Assembly: GCF_018449655.1 (NCBI RefSeq)
Contig: NZ_JAAVUX010000008.1
Location: forward strand, 62,001-126,000
Origin: Pseudomonas sp. dw_358
GTDB taxonomy: Bacteria > Pseudomonadota > Gammaproteobacteria > Pseudomonadales > Pseudomonadaceae
DNA: 64,000 nt
Reading direction: 5' to 3'
Below, in pieces: positions 51,898 to 61,023 of this stretch. The translations under genes were made by a program, and so were the position numbers. The notes under the pieces are model-generated. The model had not been told where the DNA came from, made no database searches, and saw nothing but the letters and a program-made list of their open reading frames with translations. Position 1 is the stretch's first letter, and the number at the start of each line of letters is the position of its first letter.

Positions 51898-53037
51898 ATG
51901 GGACTGATCGACACCACTCCAATTACGTTCGACGACAAGATTTTTTCCACCGCAGAAATCCTCGCGGCCGTCAGCATCAGCGCCTGTGGTGATGAGCAGA
52001 TCGGTGCCTGCCTGGCCGCTGGCGGGCTGACGCCGAACGACCTGCAAAACCCTGCGTGCCGGATCTCGCTCAACCAGCATGGGCTGATTCAGGCCGCGTT
52101 CACTCAAGGCGCCGACGACCCCCTGCTGGGCCTGGAAGTCGGCAAGCGCCTGCACTTGACGTCCTATGGCATTGTCGGTTTCGCCCTGCTGAGCAGCCCC
52201 ACCCTGCGTGACGCGCTGGCGGTGGCGGCGCAGTTCGGGCTATTGATGAATCTAAAGCTTGCCCTGCAGGTGAGCGACGATGGCGAGACGGCCCAGCTTG
52301 AGCTCAGCGACCAGTACGGGCTGAGCAACCACCAGGAAGGGCTGTGGTACTACCTGGAAATCTCCAAACTCATGACCTTGCTCAAGGACATTCTGGGCCT
52401 GGATTTCCAGTGCCAGGGCGTCGAGCTGAGCATGGGGGCCAGCGACGCCGAACAGCAGCGCGCGGCGCTGTGCCTGGGGTTGCCGGTGCGTTTCGATTGC
52501 GAGCGTACTGCCATCCGCTTCTCCGCCCACTGGCTCGACAGCCGGCTGGCCCAGGCCAACAGCATCACCCATGCCAGTTGCAAGACCACCTGCCAGACGC
52601 AAGTGCGCGACATCCTGCAGAAATATGACCTCAGCTATCAAGTGCAGAACCTGCTGCTCAGCTCTGGGCAGTGCATTGCCTCGCTGTCGGAGATTGCCGG
52701 GCGCCTGCACCTGTCGCCGCGCACCCTGCGCCGGCGCCTCGACGCCTTGGGCACCTCCTACAACGCCTTGCTGGTGGAAGTGCGCAAGAAATTGGCAATC
52801 CGCTACTTGCTCAACACGCCGATGACCACTGAAGCCATCTCCGAACAATTGAACTACAGCGATGCCGCGAACTTTCGCCACGCCTTCAAGCGCTGGACCG
52901 GCCGCTCTCCACGCGAGTATCGCGTGCTCAACAACGGTGGCCAGCACGCATCGCGTTTTGGCCACGGCAACAGCAGCAGCTCAGGCGCCTATGGCTCGGC
53001 CGCCTGGGCCGACCCTGGCATGGCGGCGATCGGTTGA
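51898..53037 (+). CDS. AraC-family regulator with arabinose-binding-like N domain
   Basis: A 379-residue regulator closely similar to that at 44749: LHLTSYGIVGFALLSSPTLR near residues 83-102, and the HTH pair LSEIAGRLHLSPRTLRRRLD and TEAISEQLNYSDAANFRHAF. The C-terminal tail is rich in Ser, Gly and Ala. GAGGG lies 7 bases before ATG 51898 (ATG 51895 is also possible). It sits downstream of the IRED/transaminase genes and is a candidate activator of them. Confidence 0.86.
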   Translation: MGLIDTTPITFDDKIFSTAEILAAVSISACGDEQIGACLAAGGLTPNDLQNPACRISLNQHGLIQAAFTQGADDPLLGLEVGKRLHLTSYGIVGFALLSSPTLRDALAVAAQFGLLMNLKLALQVSDDGETAQLELSDQYGLSNHQEGLWYYLEISKLMTLLKDILGLDFQCQGVELSMGASDAEQQRAALCLGLPVRFDCERTAIRFSAHWLDSRLAQANSITHASCKTTCQTQVRDILQKYDLSYQVQNLLLSSGQCIASLSEIAGRLHLSPRTLRRRLDALGTSYNALLVEVRKKLAIRYLLNTPMTTEAISEQLNYSDAANFRHAFKRWTGRSPREYRVLNNGGQHASRFGHGNSSSSGAYGSAAWADPGMAAIG

Positions 53038-53118
53038 CGATCAAGGCCCCGCACCGTCGCACGGACCTCCACGACCCGGTTCGTTGCGACGGCCTTTTTC
53101 GTAACATCACCCTCTGCA

Positions 53119-53400
53119 ATGAAACCCCTGATGGACATGAATCTGGCGGGAAAGGTGGTTGTGATTACCGGGGCCAGCACTGGCCTTGGCCGCGGCATCG
53201 CGGTGAAACTGGCGCAGGAAGGCGCGCGCCTGGTGATCGGCGATATCAGCGAAGCCAGACACCCCAGAGGTTTTGACGAACACCCAAACTGACCACCGTA
53301 CAACTGATCGAGCAGCGGGGTGGCCAGGCGCTTTTCAGCCCCTGCCGGCGCCCTGGTGCGCATCGACGGCGGCGAAACCCTCTCGCGCTATTCGGTGTAG
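53119..53400 (+). pseudogene. Remnant of a short-chain dehydrogenase gene
   Basis: The N-terminal part reads NLAGKVVVITGASTGLGRG and continues KLAQEGARLVIGDISEA, a clear SDR cofactor-binding domain. It stops at 53290 after an apparent one-base loss; the next frame continues TVQLIEQRGGQALFS. It then jumps to PAGALVRIDGGETLSRYSV and stop, the expected SDR C terminus. Roughly 170 central codons, including the catalytic Tyr and Lys, are gone. The subfamily resembles the intact SDR at 60076. Confidence 0.85.
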
Positions 53401-53407
53401 ATCCCAC

Positions 53408-56044
53408 TCATGCCAGCCACCCCACGTTCCTGGCTTTAAGCAGCGCTTGATCGCGATCGTTTACGTCCAGCTTGCGAAAGATATTGTTGATGTGGGTCTT
53501 GACCGTGCTCAGGCTGACGAACAGCGACTCGGCGATCTGCGCATTGGCCTGCCCCCGGGCCATGCGCTGCAGCACTTCGCGTTCGCGCCGGGTGATCGGC
53601 TCGACCAGGCGGATGGCCGGCACCAATGCTTTGAGCGTCGGCCACAGGGCATAGAGGCGCTGGCTATCCGGCAACTCTCGCTGCAGGCCATATTGCCGCC
53701 GCGCCGGCGCTGACAACAGGGTTTGCAGCAGATCCCCGAGGGCGGCACCTTCGCCATGGAGCAACTGCCCCAGCGAGTGTTCACAGGCCAGCGCCAGCCC
53801 CTCGTCCAGGTAGTGCAGCGCCATCTGGAGTTCACCGCGGTCCAGGGCCAGGGTGCTTTGCAAGATCGACAGATCAAGCTGCAAGCGCCGGTGCCGTTGC
53901 TCCAGCGCCAGCTCCCCCAGCGTGCGTACACACACGAGCACCGGCTCGAGGTGCCCCAAGTGACGCTGAACCCAGGCGTAGGCCATGACTTCGTCGGGCT
54001 GGACATCATCCCCATAGTGCGCCTGGCACCACTGCCATTGTTCCAGCCATGCCAGCACGAACGCTCGATCACCCTGGCGCACCGCATGCCTAACGCGCCA
54101 GGCACCCGCCAGCCGATAGATCCGCCACTGGCCAAAGCCCCGCGCCAGGCGTCGTGACTCGTCCCATTGCGCCACCGCCCGGGGCGAATCGCCCAAGGCC
54201 TCGAACAGGCAGCCCTGGTGCAGAAAGATCAGCGCCAGGCCGGCGCTGTGGGGAAAATCCAGGGCAATTTTCTCGGCCCTGGCGAAGCTGGCGCGGGCGC
54301 TGTCCAACTGGTTTCGCTGCATCAGCACCAAGGCCCGGCCCAGGTGCAGGAAGGCGTCATAGAAACTGGTGGTCCTGCGCGACTGGGGCGGTTGCAGGTC
54401 GGCCTCGAAGAAACGCTCCCAGGCCTGATCCGTGTTGCCTTCGGCCAGCTCGATCTGCGCCGCCTGCAAATGCAGGCGGTAGGCGTAGCCGCGAAAGCCC
54501 AGTTGCGTCAGCTGCAACAAGGCCTCGTCATTCTGCCGCCGGGCATCGCGGAGCCGGCCGAGAGCCGCCAGGCAGCTGGCGCTGTCGGCCAGCAGGATCG
54601 CGGCCGCCCCCGTGCGCGCCGGGTGGCGCTCGCGCAAGGTGCGGACGATATCGATGCCATGGCGCAGGTTGCCGCCCTGCCAGGCCAGGTGACTGCGCAG
54701 GTAGCCGATGGTCTGCATCACCCGGTCGGTGTGCTCGCGGGCATCGCAGGTGGCCAGCCGCCTGAGCCGACGCATGCAGTCGCGGATGCGCTCGACGTCG
54801 TTGGTGACAATCAGCGCCGAGGCCTCGGTCAGCGCCAGGTTCAAGTGTTCCGAACCGTTGTCACGCAGGGCATGACCGAGGAAGTCGACGATGGCATTGA
54901 TCTCGCCCTCGCGCAGCAGGTCGAAGGCATGCTGCTCGACCGTTGCCAGGAGCGCCGAGGCGTTCTTGGCCCGGCCGTACTGATACACCGCCTGGGCATA
55001 GAATTGCTCGGCCAGCAGCCAGTCCGCCGCCTGTTGGTGCAGCTGCAACAGGGCCGTGGGATCACGGCGGCGCAGGCGCTGCTGAGCGCTCAGGCGCAAC
55101 GCTGGGTGGTACTGCCAGGGCAACGGCTGGTCGGCCCGGTGCTCGATGAACAGGTCCATAGCCTGAAGCTGGCCGAGGTACCGCTGCGCCTCGGCGGTCT
55201 GGCCCAGCGCCGCCGCCAGGGGCAGATCGAACGCATTGACCACGCAGGTCCGTTCGATGAAGCGCACCAACGCTGCGGGCAGCTGGCGCAGCAGCTCTTC
55301 TTCGATGAACTGGGCAATACGCTGGTAGGACAGCTGCACAGCAGCCTCCACCCGCTCGTGGGCCACCTGGCCCTGGGAGTCGCGATAGGCAGAGCACCAG
55401 AACAGCACGCCGCTGATCCAGCCCTCGCTGCCAGCCTGCAGGCGGTAGGTAAATGCCGAGTCCAGGGACGGGTCGTGAGCCAGGAGCAGTTGCTGGGTCT
55501 GTTCGCCGTCCAGGGCCAGTTGCGCCGACGTCAGCTCCAGCAGGCGATTGTCACGGCGCAGATGACTGACTTTCAGGCGCGGCCGACCTTCACAGGCGGC
55601 AACGATACGCAGGTGCGGCAGCGGCTGGTGCAGCAAACTCTCCAGGTAGCCCAGGACCCTTGGCGAGTGCAGCCACTGCAGATCATCCAGGCACAGGGTG
55701 AAGGTCTGGGTCAGCCCGTCCAGGTGACTGCGGATCGCTGCCCAGGCCTGATCGGCCGGGACCTGCGCGGCCAGGGGGATCTTGAGCAACAACTGATGCC
55801 AGTGCGCGAGGAAGACCCCGGGGTCGTTGTCGCGGGCATCGACGCGGTAAAACCCCCTGGGGGTCTTCAGCGAGTCCAGCAGTTGCGCCATCAACACTGA
55901 CTTGCCGTAGCCCAGAGGGGCACGCAGCACAGTCAGGAGCGGCGCGCCTTCGGCGCCGAGCTGGGCCAACAGCCGTGGCCGGGCAATACCCCCGCGCGGC
56001 AACAGCGCACTGCGAAACTTGCTGGTGTCTAGCGCTCTACTCAC
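53408..56044 (-). CDS. MalT-like (LAL) LuxR-family ATP-binding regulator
   Basis: An 878-residue regulator. The N-terminal LDTSKFRSALLPRGGIARPRLL motif and P-loop GYGKS (residues 45-49) lie in a STAND ATPase domain; Asp-rich CLDDLQWL follows. The middle is a helical repeat region, and the C-terminal LuxR HTH reads ITRREREVLQRMARGQANAQ then VSLSTVKTHINNIFRKL. It is divergent from the alcohol dehydrogenase/BVMO/hydrolase genes and likely activates them. GTG 56044 is a guess; ATG 56161 with GGTGGAG upstream would add 39 residues. Confidence 0.88.
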   Translation of the reverse strand: MSRALDTSKFRSALLPRGGIARPRLLAQLGAEGAPLLTVLRAPLGYGKSVLMAQLLDSLKTPRGFYRVDARDNDPGVFLAHWHQLLLKIPLAAQVPADQAWAAIRSHLDGLTQTFTLCLDDLQWLHSPRVLGYLESLLHQPLPHLRIVAACEGRPRLKVSHLRRDNRLLELTSAQLALDGEQTQQLLLAHDPSLDSAFTYRLQAGSEGWISGVLFWCSAYRDSQGQVAHERVEAAVQLSYQRIAQFIEEELLRQLPAALVRFIERTCVVNAFDLPLAAALGQTAEAQRYLGQLQAMDLFIEHRADQPLPWQYHPALRLSAQQRLRRRDPTALLQLHQQAADWLLAEQFYAQAVYQYGRAKNASALLATVEQHAFDLLREGEINAIVDFLGHALRDNGSEHLNLALTEASALIVTNDVERIRDCMRRLRRLATCDAREHTDRVMQTIGYLRSHLAWQGGNLRHGIDIVRTLRERHPARTGAAAILLADSASCLAALGRLRDARRQNDEALLQLTQLGFRGYAYRLHLQAAQIELAEGNTDQAWERFFEADLQPPQSRRTTSFYDAFLHLGRALVLMQRNQLDSARASFARAEKIALDFPHSAGLALIFLHQGCLFEALGDSPRAVAQWDESRRLARGFGQWRIYRLAGAWRVRHAVRQGDRAFVLAWLEQWQWCQAHYGDDVQPDEVMAYAWVQRHLGHLEPVLVCVRTLGELALEQRHRRLQLDLSILQSTLALDRGELQMALHYLDEGLALACEHSLGQLLHGEGAALGDLLQTLLSAPARRQYGLQRELPDSQRLYALWPTLKALVPAIRLVEPITRREREVLQRMARGQANAQIAESLFVSLSTVKTHINNIFRKLDVNDRDQALLKARNVGWLA

Positions 56045-56292
56045 AACCACAACCCTGGACCATGATTCACGGCGTTCAAATCTGAGCGCGAATGGGCCGT
56101 TTGTCCAGTCTGCCGAGACCGGGTGGAGAGGCGTCTGCTTGCGGCCGGCACCCAGACCCATTTCTCCACCCGCCAGCGTCCTGAACTCCACCCTGAGGTT
56201 GACGCCAAGGCGTCCACCTTGGCTTTAAATACAGCCAACAACAACCGTGACCCGGCCGCTTTCAGTACCGGCGTCCACCAGAGGGCAACCCC

Positions 56293-57456
56293 GTGAGTAT
56301 TTTCAAGGCATTCACCTTCGACACTGTGGCTTCGATCAACTGCGAGTGGGGCGCTGCGCGGCGCCTGGGCGAAATTCTCGGCGCCTGGACCGAGCGGCGC
56401 CGGCTGCTGATCGTCACCGACAAATTCCTCCATCAGGCCGGCCTGCTCGATGCGGCCAAAGCCTCGCTGTTGCAGGCAGGCTTCACCCTCAGTGTCTTCG
56501 ATGACGTGGTCGCCGACCCCCCCGAGGCGGTGCTCCATCAGTGCGTTGCCCAGGCCCGCGAGGTCCAGGCCGACCTCGTCCTGGGACTCGGGGGCGGCTC
56601 GTCGATGGACATCGCCAAGCTCGCCGCCGTATTGATCCCCTCCAGCCAGCCCCTGTCCGAGCTCTACGGCATCGGCAAAGTCAAGGGTAGCCGCCTGCCA
56701 CTGGTGCAGATCCCGACCACGGCAGGTACCGGTTCGGAGGTGACCAATATCACCATCCTCACCACCGGCGAAACCACCAAGATGGGCGTGGTCGCCTCGC
56801 AACTCTATGCCGACAAGGTCATCCTCGACGCCGAGCTGACCACCGGCCTCCCGGCGCTGATCACCGCCGCCACCGGTATCGACGCCATGGTTCACGCCAT
56901 CGAGGCCTACACCAGCCTTCATCGCAAGAATCCGCTGTCCGACGCTCTGGCCCGGGAGGCCCTGCGCTTGCTCTCCGGCCACTTGATCAGCGCCTGTGAA
57001 AACGGCCAAAACCGTATCGCCCGCGAAGCCATGCTGTTGGGTGCCACCCTCGCCGGCCAGGCCTTCGCCAATGCTCCGGTGGCGGCAGTGCATGCGCTGG
57101 CCTACCCGCTGGGCGGCCACTATCACATTCCCCACGGCCTCTCCAACGCCTTGATGCTGGGCCCGGTGCTGCGCTTTAACCTGACTGCCGCCGCACCGCT
57201 GTACGCCGAGCTTGGCGACGTGCTGCTGGGGCCCAGCGACACGACCGTGACTACCCGTGCGAGCCGCTTCGTGGCGTTCATGGATGACCTGATGGACCGC
57301 TCCGGCGCGCCGCGCCGCCTGCGCGATGTCAAGGTCCGCGAAGACAGCCTGCCCCTGCTGGCCAGCGACGCCATGAAACAGGGGCGTCTGCTGCAGAACA
57401 ACCCGGTCGAGCTGCGCGAGGCCGATGCCTTGGCGCTGTATCGCCAGGCGTACTGA
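56293..57456 (+). CDS. Iron-containing alcohol dehydrogenase
   Basis: A 387-residue group III alcohol dehydrogenase. GLGGGSSMDIAKL near residues 97-109 is the NAD-binding turn, and metal ligands are in GIDAMVHAIEAY and HALAYPLGGHYHIPHG. It would oxidise a secondary alcohol to the ketone acted on by the BVMO that follows 42 bases later. A GTG start at 56293 is used; no ATG is nearby. Length is normal. Confidence 0.9.
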   Translation: MSIFKAFTFDTVASINCEWGAARRLGEILGAWTERRRLLIVTDKFLHQAGLLDAAKASLLQAGFTLSVFDDVVADPPEAVLHQCVAQAREVQADLVLGLGGGSSMDIAKLAAVLIPSSQPLSELYGIGKVKGSRLPLVQIPTTAGTGSEVTNITILTTGETTKMGVVASQLYADKVILDAELTTGLPALITAATGIDAMVHAIEAYTSLHRKNPLSDALAREALRLLSGHLISACENGQNRIAREAMLLGATLAGQAFANAPVAAVHALAYPLGGHYHIPHGLSNALMLGPVLRFNLTAAAPLYAELGDVLLGPSDTTVTTRASRFVAFMDDLMDRSGAPRRLRDVKVREDSLPLLASDAMKQGRLLQNNPVELREADALALYRQAY

Positions 57457-57498
57457 GCCCTTTCATCGTCTGCTATCAAAAACAATAAGGAACCGACC

Positions 57499-58986
57499 AT
57501 GACATCCTCTCCACAGACCTACGACATCGTCATCCTCGGCGCCGGCTTCGGCGGCCTGGGCATGGCCGCGCAACTGAAAATGCAAGGCATCGACAACTTC
57601 GTCATCCTTGAGCGCGGCCAAGGCATTGGCGGCGTCTGGCGTGACAACGCCTACCCGGGCGCGGCCTGCGACACCGAGTCCCACCTGTACTGCTACAGCT
57701 TCTACCCGCACCTGCGGGTCAGCCGCCTGTATGCCGACCGCCAGGAACTGCTGGCTTACATGGTCCATCTGGCAGAGCATTACGCGCTGATGCCGCACGT
57801 CCAACTGAACAGCGAAGTCAGCCAGGCGCGCTGGGAGGAATCCACGCAACAGTGGGCCATCGAGCTGGCCGACGGGCGCCGCGTGCAGGGGCGTTTCTTC
57901 GTCCCGGCCTGGGGCCAGCTGAACACGCCGGCGATTCCTGCCTTCAAGGGCCTGGAGCAGTTTGCCGGCCAGCACTTTCACTCGGCCCGATGGCCTGCCG
58001 ACGCACAGCTGGCGGGCAAGCGTGTGGCCAGCATCGGCGCGGCCGCCAGTGCCGTGCAGTACGTGCCCGAGGTGGCCAGGCAAGCGGCACACTTGACCGT
58101 GTTCCAGCGCAGCGCCAACTGGATCATGCCGCGCAACCAGGTGGTGTTCAGCACCGAGCAGTTGGACGCCTACAGCGCGCAGCCCGAGCTGTTCGAGCAG
58201 AGCCGTCGCGACCTGCACGCCTTTCGTGAAAACGGCTTTGCCCGCACCCGCCACGGCACCGAGGCCCAGCAGGAAGGTATCAAGATGGCCAGCGGACACC
58301 TGGCAGCGCAGGTGGCCGACCCGGTGCTGCGGGCCAAGCTCACCCCCGACTACGAGTTCGCCTGCAAGCGCATCCTGCGCTCGGACGAGTACTATCCAGC
58401 CCTGACCCGCGCCAACGTCAGCCTGGAGACGGCGGCCGTCGATCACTTCGTGGCCACCGGGGTTGTAGACCGCGACGGCACCCTGCACGAGTTTGATGTG
58501 GTGATCTTCGGCACCGGCTTCGAAAGCCAGGCGTTCCAGGGCGACCTGCAAGTCATCGGCCTGAGCGGCCAGACCCTGCACCAACGCTGGCAAGAAGGCG
58601 CCGAAGCTTACCTGGGCATGACAGTGCCGGGCTTCCCCAACCTGTTCATGATCTACGGCCCCAACACCAACCTGAACCATAACTCGATCATCAGCATGCT
58701 GGAGATCCAGCAGCGCTACATCATTCAGGCGGTGCAAGGGCTCAGGGATCACCCCCACGCCGCCATCGACATCAAGCCCGAACCCTTCAACGCCTACAAC
58801 GACGCCCTGCAGACCAACATGCAGTCCTCGGCTTTTTCCTCGGACTGTTCAAGCTGGTACAAGAACGCTGCCGGCAAGGTCATCAACAACTGGTCAGGCA
58901 CCGTGGATGAATACCGCCACCTGGCGGCGGACTGGAAGGTCACCGATTACCACTTGCTACTGGCCCGGGGAGCGGCACGCTCATGA
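57499..58986 (+). CDS. Baeyer-Villiger-type flavin monooxygenase (BVMO)
   Basis: A 495-residue flavoprotein with FAD motif GAGFGG at residues 14-19 and the fingerprint FAGQHFHSARWP at 155-166 (HS in place of HT). The second nucleotide-binding motif is unusual, IGAAASA at 179-185 in place of GxGxxG. It overlaps the hydrolase gene by 4 bases. The alcohol dehydrogenase, BVMO and hydrolase make a complete route from secondary alcohol via ketone and ester to acid plus alcohol. Confidence 0.88.
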   Translation: MTSSPQTYDIVILGAGFGGLGMAAQLKMQGIDNFVILERGQGIGGVWRDNAYPGAACDTESHLYCYSFYPHLRVSRLYADRQELLAYMVHLAEHYALMPHVQLNSEVSQARWEESTQQWAIELADGRRVQGRFFVPAWGQLNTPAIPAFKGLEQFAGQHFHSARWPADAQLAGKRVASIGAAASAVQYVPEVARQAAHLTVFQRSANWIMPRNQVVFSTEQLDAYSAQPELFEQSRRDLHAFRENGFARTRHGTEAQQEGIKMASGHLAAQVADPVLRAKLTPDYEFACKRILRSDEYYPALTRANVSLETAAVDHFVATGVVDRDGTLHEFDVVIFGTGFESQAFQGDLQVIGLSGQTLHQRWQEGAEAYLGMTVPGFPNLFMIYGPNTNLNHNSIISMLEIQQRYIIQAVQGLRDHPHAAIDIKPEPFNAYNDALQTNMQSSAFSSDCSSWYKNAAGKVINNWSGTVDEYRHLAADWKVTDYHLLLARGAARS

Positions 58987-60044
58987 ACGAGGCCATCGCG
59001 CTCGATGACATCGCCACGGATGCCGTCGCCCTGGTGCAAGCGTTTCGGGCCAATGGCGAGGTGTCCTTTCAGGATGTGCCGCTGACCGAGGCCCGTGCCA
59101 ACTACGTCAAGGCCTGCGCCGTCAACGGCCTGCCGCCTGAGGAAGTGGCCGGCGTCGACACCCGCGACTATCCGGTGGCCGGTGGTCATGCCCGACTGCG
59201 CCGCTATCGCCCCCTGGGCGTCCCGGCTCAGGCGGTCACCCCGGTGCTGCTGTTCATCCATGGCGGTGGCTGGGTGGTCGGCGATCTGGACAGCCACGAC
59301 GGCATCTGCCGGACGCTGGCCAACCAGACGGCCGCCACGGTGATTGCCGTGGACTATCGCCGGGCACCGGAGCACCCGTTTCCGGTGCCGCTGGACGACT
59401 GCCAGGCCGCCTTGCAGTTCATCGGCACAGAGGCAACGGCGCTGCTGGTCGATCCTGATCGCCTGCTGGTGGTGGGGGATAGCGCCGGGGCCAACATGGC
59501 CACGCTGCTGGCCAACCTCGATGGCTCGACCGTCAAGGGCCAGGTGCTGTTCTATCCGGTGACCGATCTGGGCGCCCGCCACCCGTCCTACCAGCGGATC
59601 ACCCGTGGATTCCCGCTGACCGCGCGGACCATGCACTGGTTTCGCGACCAGTACACGCCGGGGCGCCAGGACTGGGACGACCCGCGCCTCTCGCCGCTGT
59701 TACATGCCAAGGGGCGTCGTCAGCCACCCCTGTTCATCCTCACCGCAGGCCTGGACCCGCTGGCCGATGAAGGCATCGCCTACGCCAGTGCGGCGGCGCA
59801 AGCCGGCACAGCGGTGCTGCATCGCCACCTGCCCCGGCATGCCCATGGCGTGCTGACCAGTGCAGGCAAGGTCGATACCGGCCGCCAGGTGCTGGCCGAG
59901 GCAGCGCGGTTCATTGTCGAGGTGCTGATCAGCGCCGGTTTAAAGCCCTCCTCCGACACTGTCCCTTTCGCACCTGTTTGTGCCCACCCCAGCTTTCTAA
60001 ACTCGGGTGCGCAACCACCCGCAAGGGATGGGAAATACCCCTGA
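58983..60044 (+). CDS. Alpha/beta hydrolase, hormone-sensitive-lipase family esterase
   Basis: A 353-residue esterase: oxyanion motif HGGGW at residues 93-97, nucleophile Ser167 in GDSAG, and Asp/His near DPLADEG and RHAHGV. Start and BVMO stop overlap (ATGA). The last 35 or so residues (from KPSSDT) extend beyond the usual end of the fold and look like read-through of intergenic sequence after stop loss. It likely hydrolyses the BVMO ester. Confidence 0.88.
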   Translation: MNEAIALDDIATDAVALVQAFRANGEVSFQDVPLTEARANYVKACAVNGLPPEEVAGVDTRDYPVAGGHARLRRYRPLGVPAQAVTPVLLFIHGGGWVVGDLDSHDGICRTLANQTAATVIAVDYRRAPEHPFPVPLDDCQAALQFIGTEATALLVDPDRLLVVGDSAGANMATLLANLDGSTVKGQVLFYPVTDLGARHPSYQRITRGFPLTARTMHWFRDQYTPGRQDWDDPRLSPLLHAKGRRQPPLFILTAGLDPLADEGIAYASAAAQAGTAVLHRHLPRHAHGVLTSAGKVDTGRQVLAEAARFIVEVLISAGLKPSSDTVPFAPVCAHPSFLNSGAQPPARDGKYP

Positions 60045-60075
60045 TTGCGACATGACCTGCCGAGGGAAACGATCA

Positions 60076-60873
60076 ATGCGATTCAACAACAAAATAGCCA
60101 TTGTCACCGGTTCAAGTTCCGGCAACGGCCGCGCCATCGCGCTGGCCCTCGCCGCTGGAGGCGCCCGCCTCGTCTGCTCGGACCTCACCTCCCGCGCGCG
60201 CCCGGAAGGCTTCGAGACCGACCTGCACATCGATACCGATCAACTGATCCGCGACAACGGTGGCGAAGCGATTTTCGTGCGCGCCGACGTGTCCCGCCAT
60301 GGCGACATGCAAGCCTTGGTCGAGGCCGCCGTCGAGCGCTTCGGGCGCCTGGACATCATGATCAACAATGCCGGCGTGGCGGTCGAGTTGAAAACCATCG
60401 TCGAGGAGACCGAAGCCGACTACGACCTGACCATGAACGTCAATACCAAGGGCACCTGGCTGGGCTGCAAGTTCGCCATTACCCAGATGATGAAACAACC
60501 GGTCAGCGACAGCGGCACACGCGGCAAGATCGTCAACATCTCTTCCATCGGCGGCTTGGTGGGGCTGGCTCAGGAAGCGTCCTACTGCGCCTCCAAAGGC
60601 GCGGTCAATAACCTCACCCGGCAGTTGGCGGTTGATTTTGCGGCGCATAAGATCAACGTCAACGCGGTCTGCCCCGGCTTCCTCGCCACGGCCATGGTGC
60701 GCCAGGAACTGGACAACCCCGAGATCAAGACCCTATTGGAAGACCTGACGCCCTGGCCGCGCATTGGCAACGTCGATGACGTGGCCAAGGCAGTCGCATT
60801 TCTGGCCTCTGAAGAGGCGCAGTGGATGACCGGGTCGTTGTTGACGGTGGATGGCGCATATACCGCGCAGTGA
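60076..60873 (+). CDS. Short-chain dehydrogenase/reductase (SDR)
   Basis: A 265-residue SDR. The cofactor motif is TGSSSGNG (residues 11-18), with Asn for the usual Ile, and NNAG at 97-100; catalytic Ser146 or Ser147, Tyr170 and Lys174 (YCASK). The insert around RPEGFETD and DTDQLIRDNGG is shared with the remnant at 53119. CGAGGG is 9 bases before ATG 60076. Probably NAD-dependent oxidation of an alcohol in the BVMO route. Confidence 0.88.
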   Translation: MRFNNKIAIVTGSSSGNGRAIALALAAGGARLVCSDLTSRARPEGFETDLHIDTDQLIRDNGGEAIFVRADVSRHGDMQALVEAAVERFGRLDIMINNAGVAVELKTIVEETEADYDLTMNVNTKGTWLGCKFAITQMMKQPVSDSGTRGKIVNISSIGGLVGLAQEASYCASKGAVNNLTRQLAVDFAAHKINVNAVCPGFLATAMVRQELDNPEIKTLLEDLTPWPRIGNVDDVAKAVAFLASEEAQWMTGSLLTVDGAYTAQ

Positions 60874-60890
60874 TTCAGGCGCTTTCATGT

Positions 60891-60917
60891 GGCGCGGTGG
60901 CACTGATGCACCGCGCC
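60891..60917. terminator. Hairpin between convergent SDR and aminotransferase genes
   Basis: GGCGCGGTG (60891-60899) and CACCGCGCC (60909-60917) pair perfectly around 9 bases, just after the SDR stop. No T tract follows, so it is a weak terminator candidate or an RNA-stabilising hairpin. Confidence 0.5.
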
Positions 60918-61023
60918 GCTTGCATCGCGGGCAACCGCTACGGCGGCCGACCCTGCTCCCATGGATCGAACCTCAAGGCCGAGGCCAATCCTGTCTGCCC
61001 CAAAATCATCTGCCTAATAGGGC

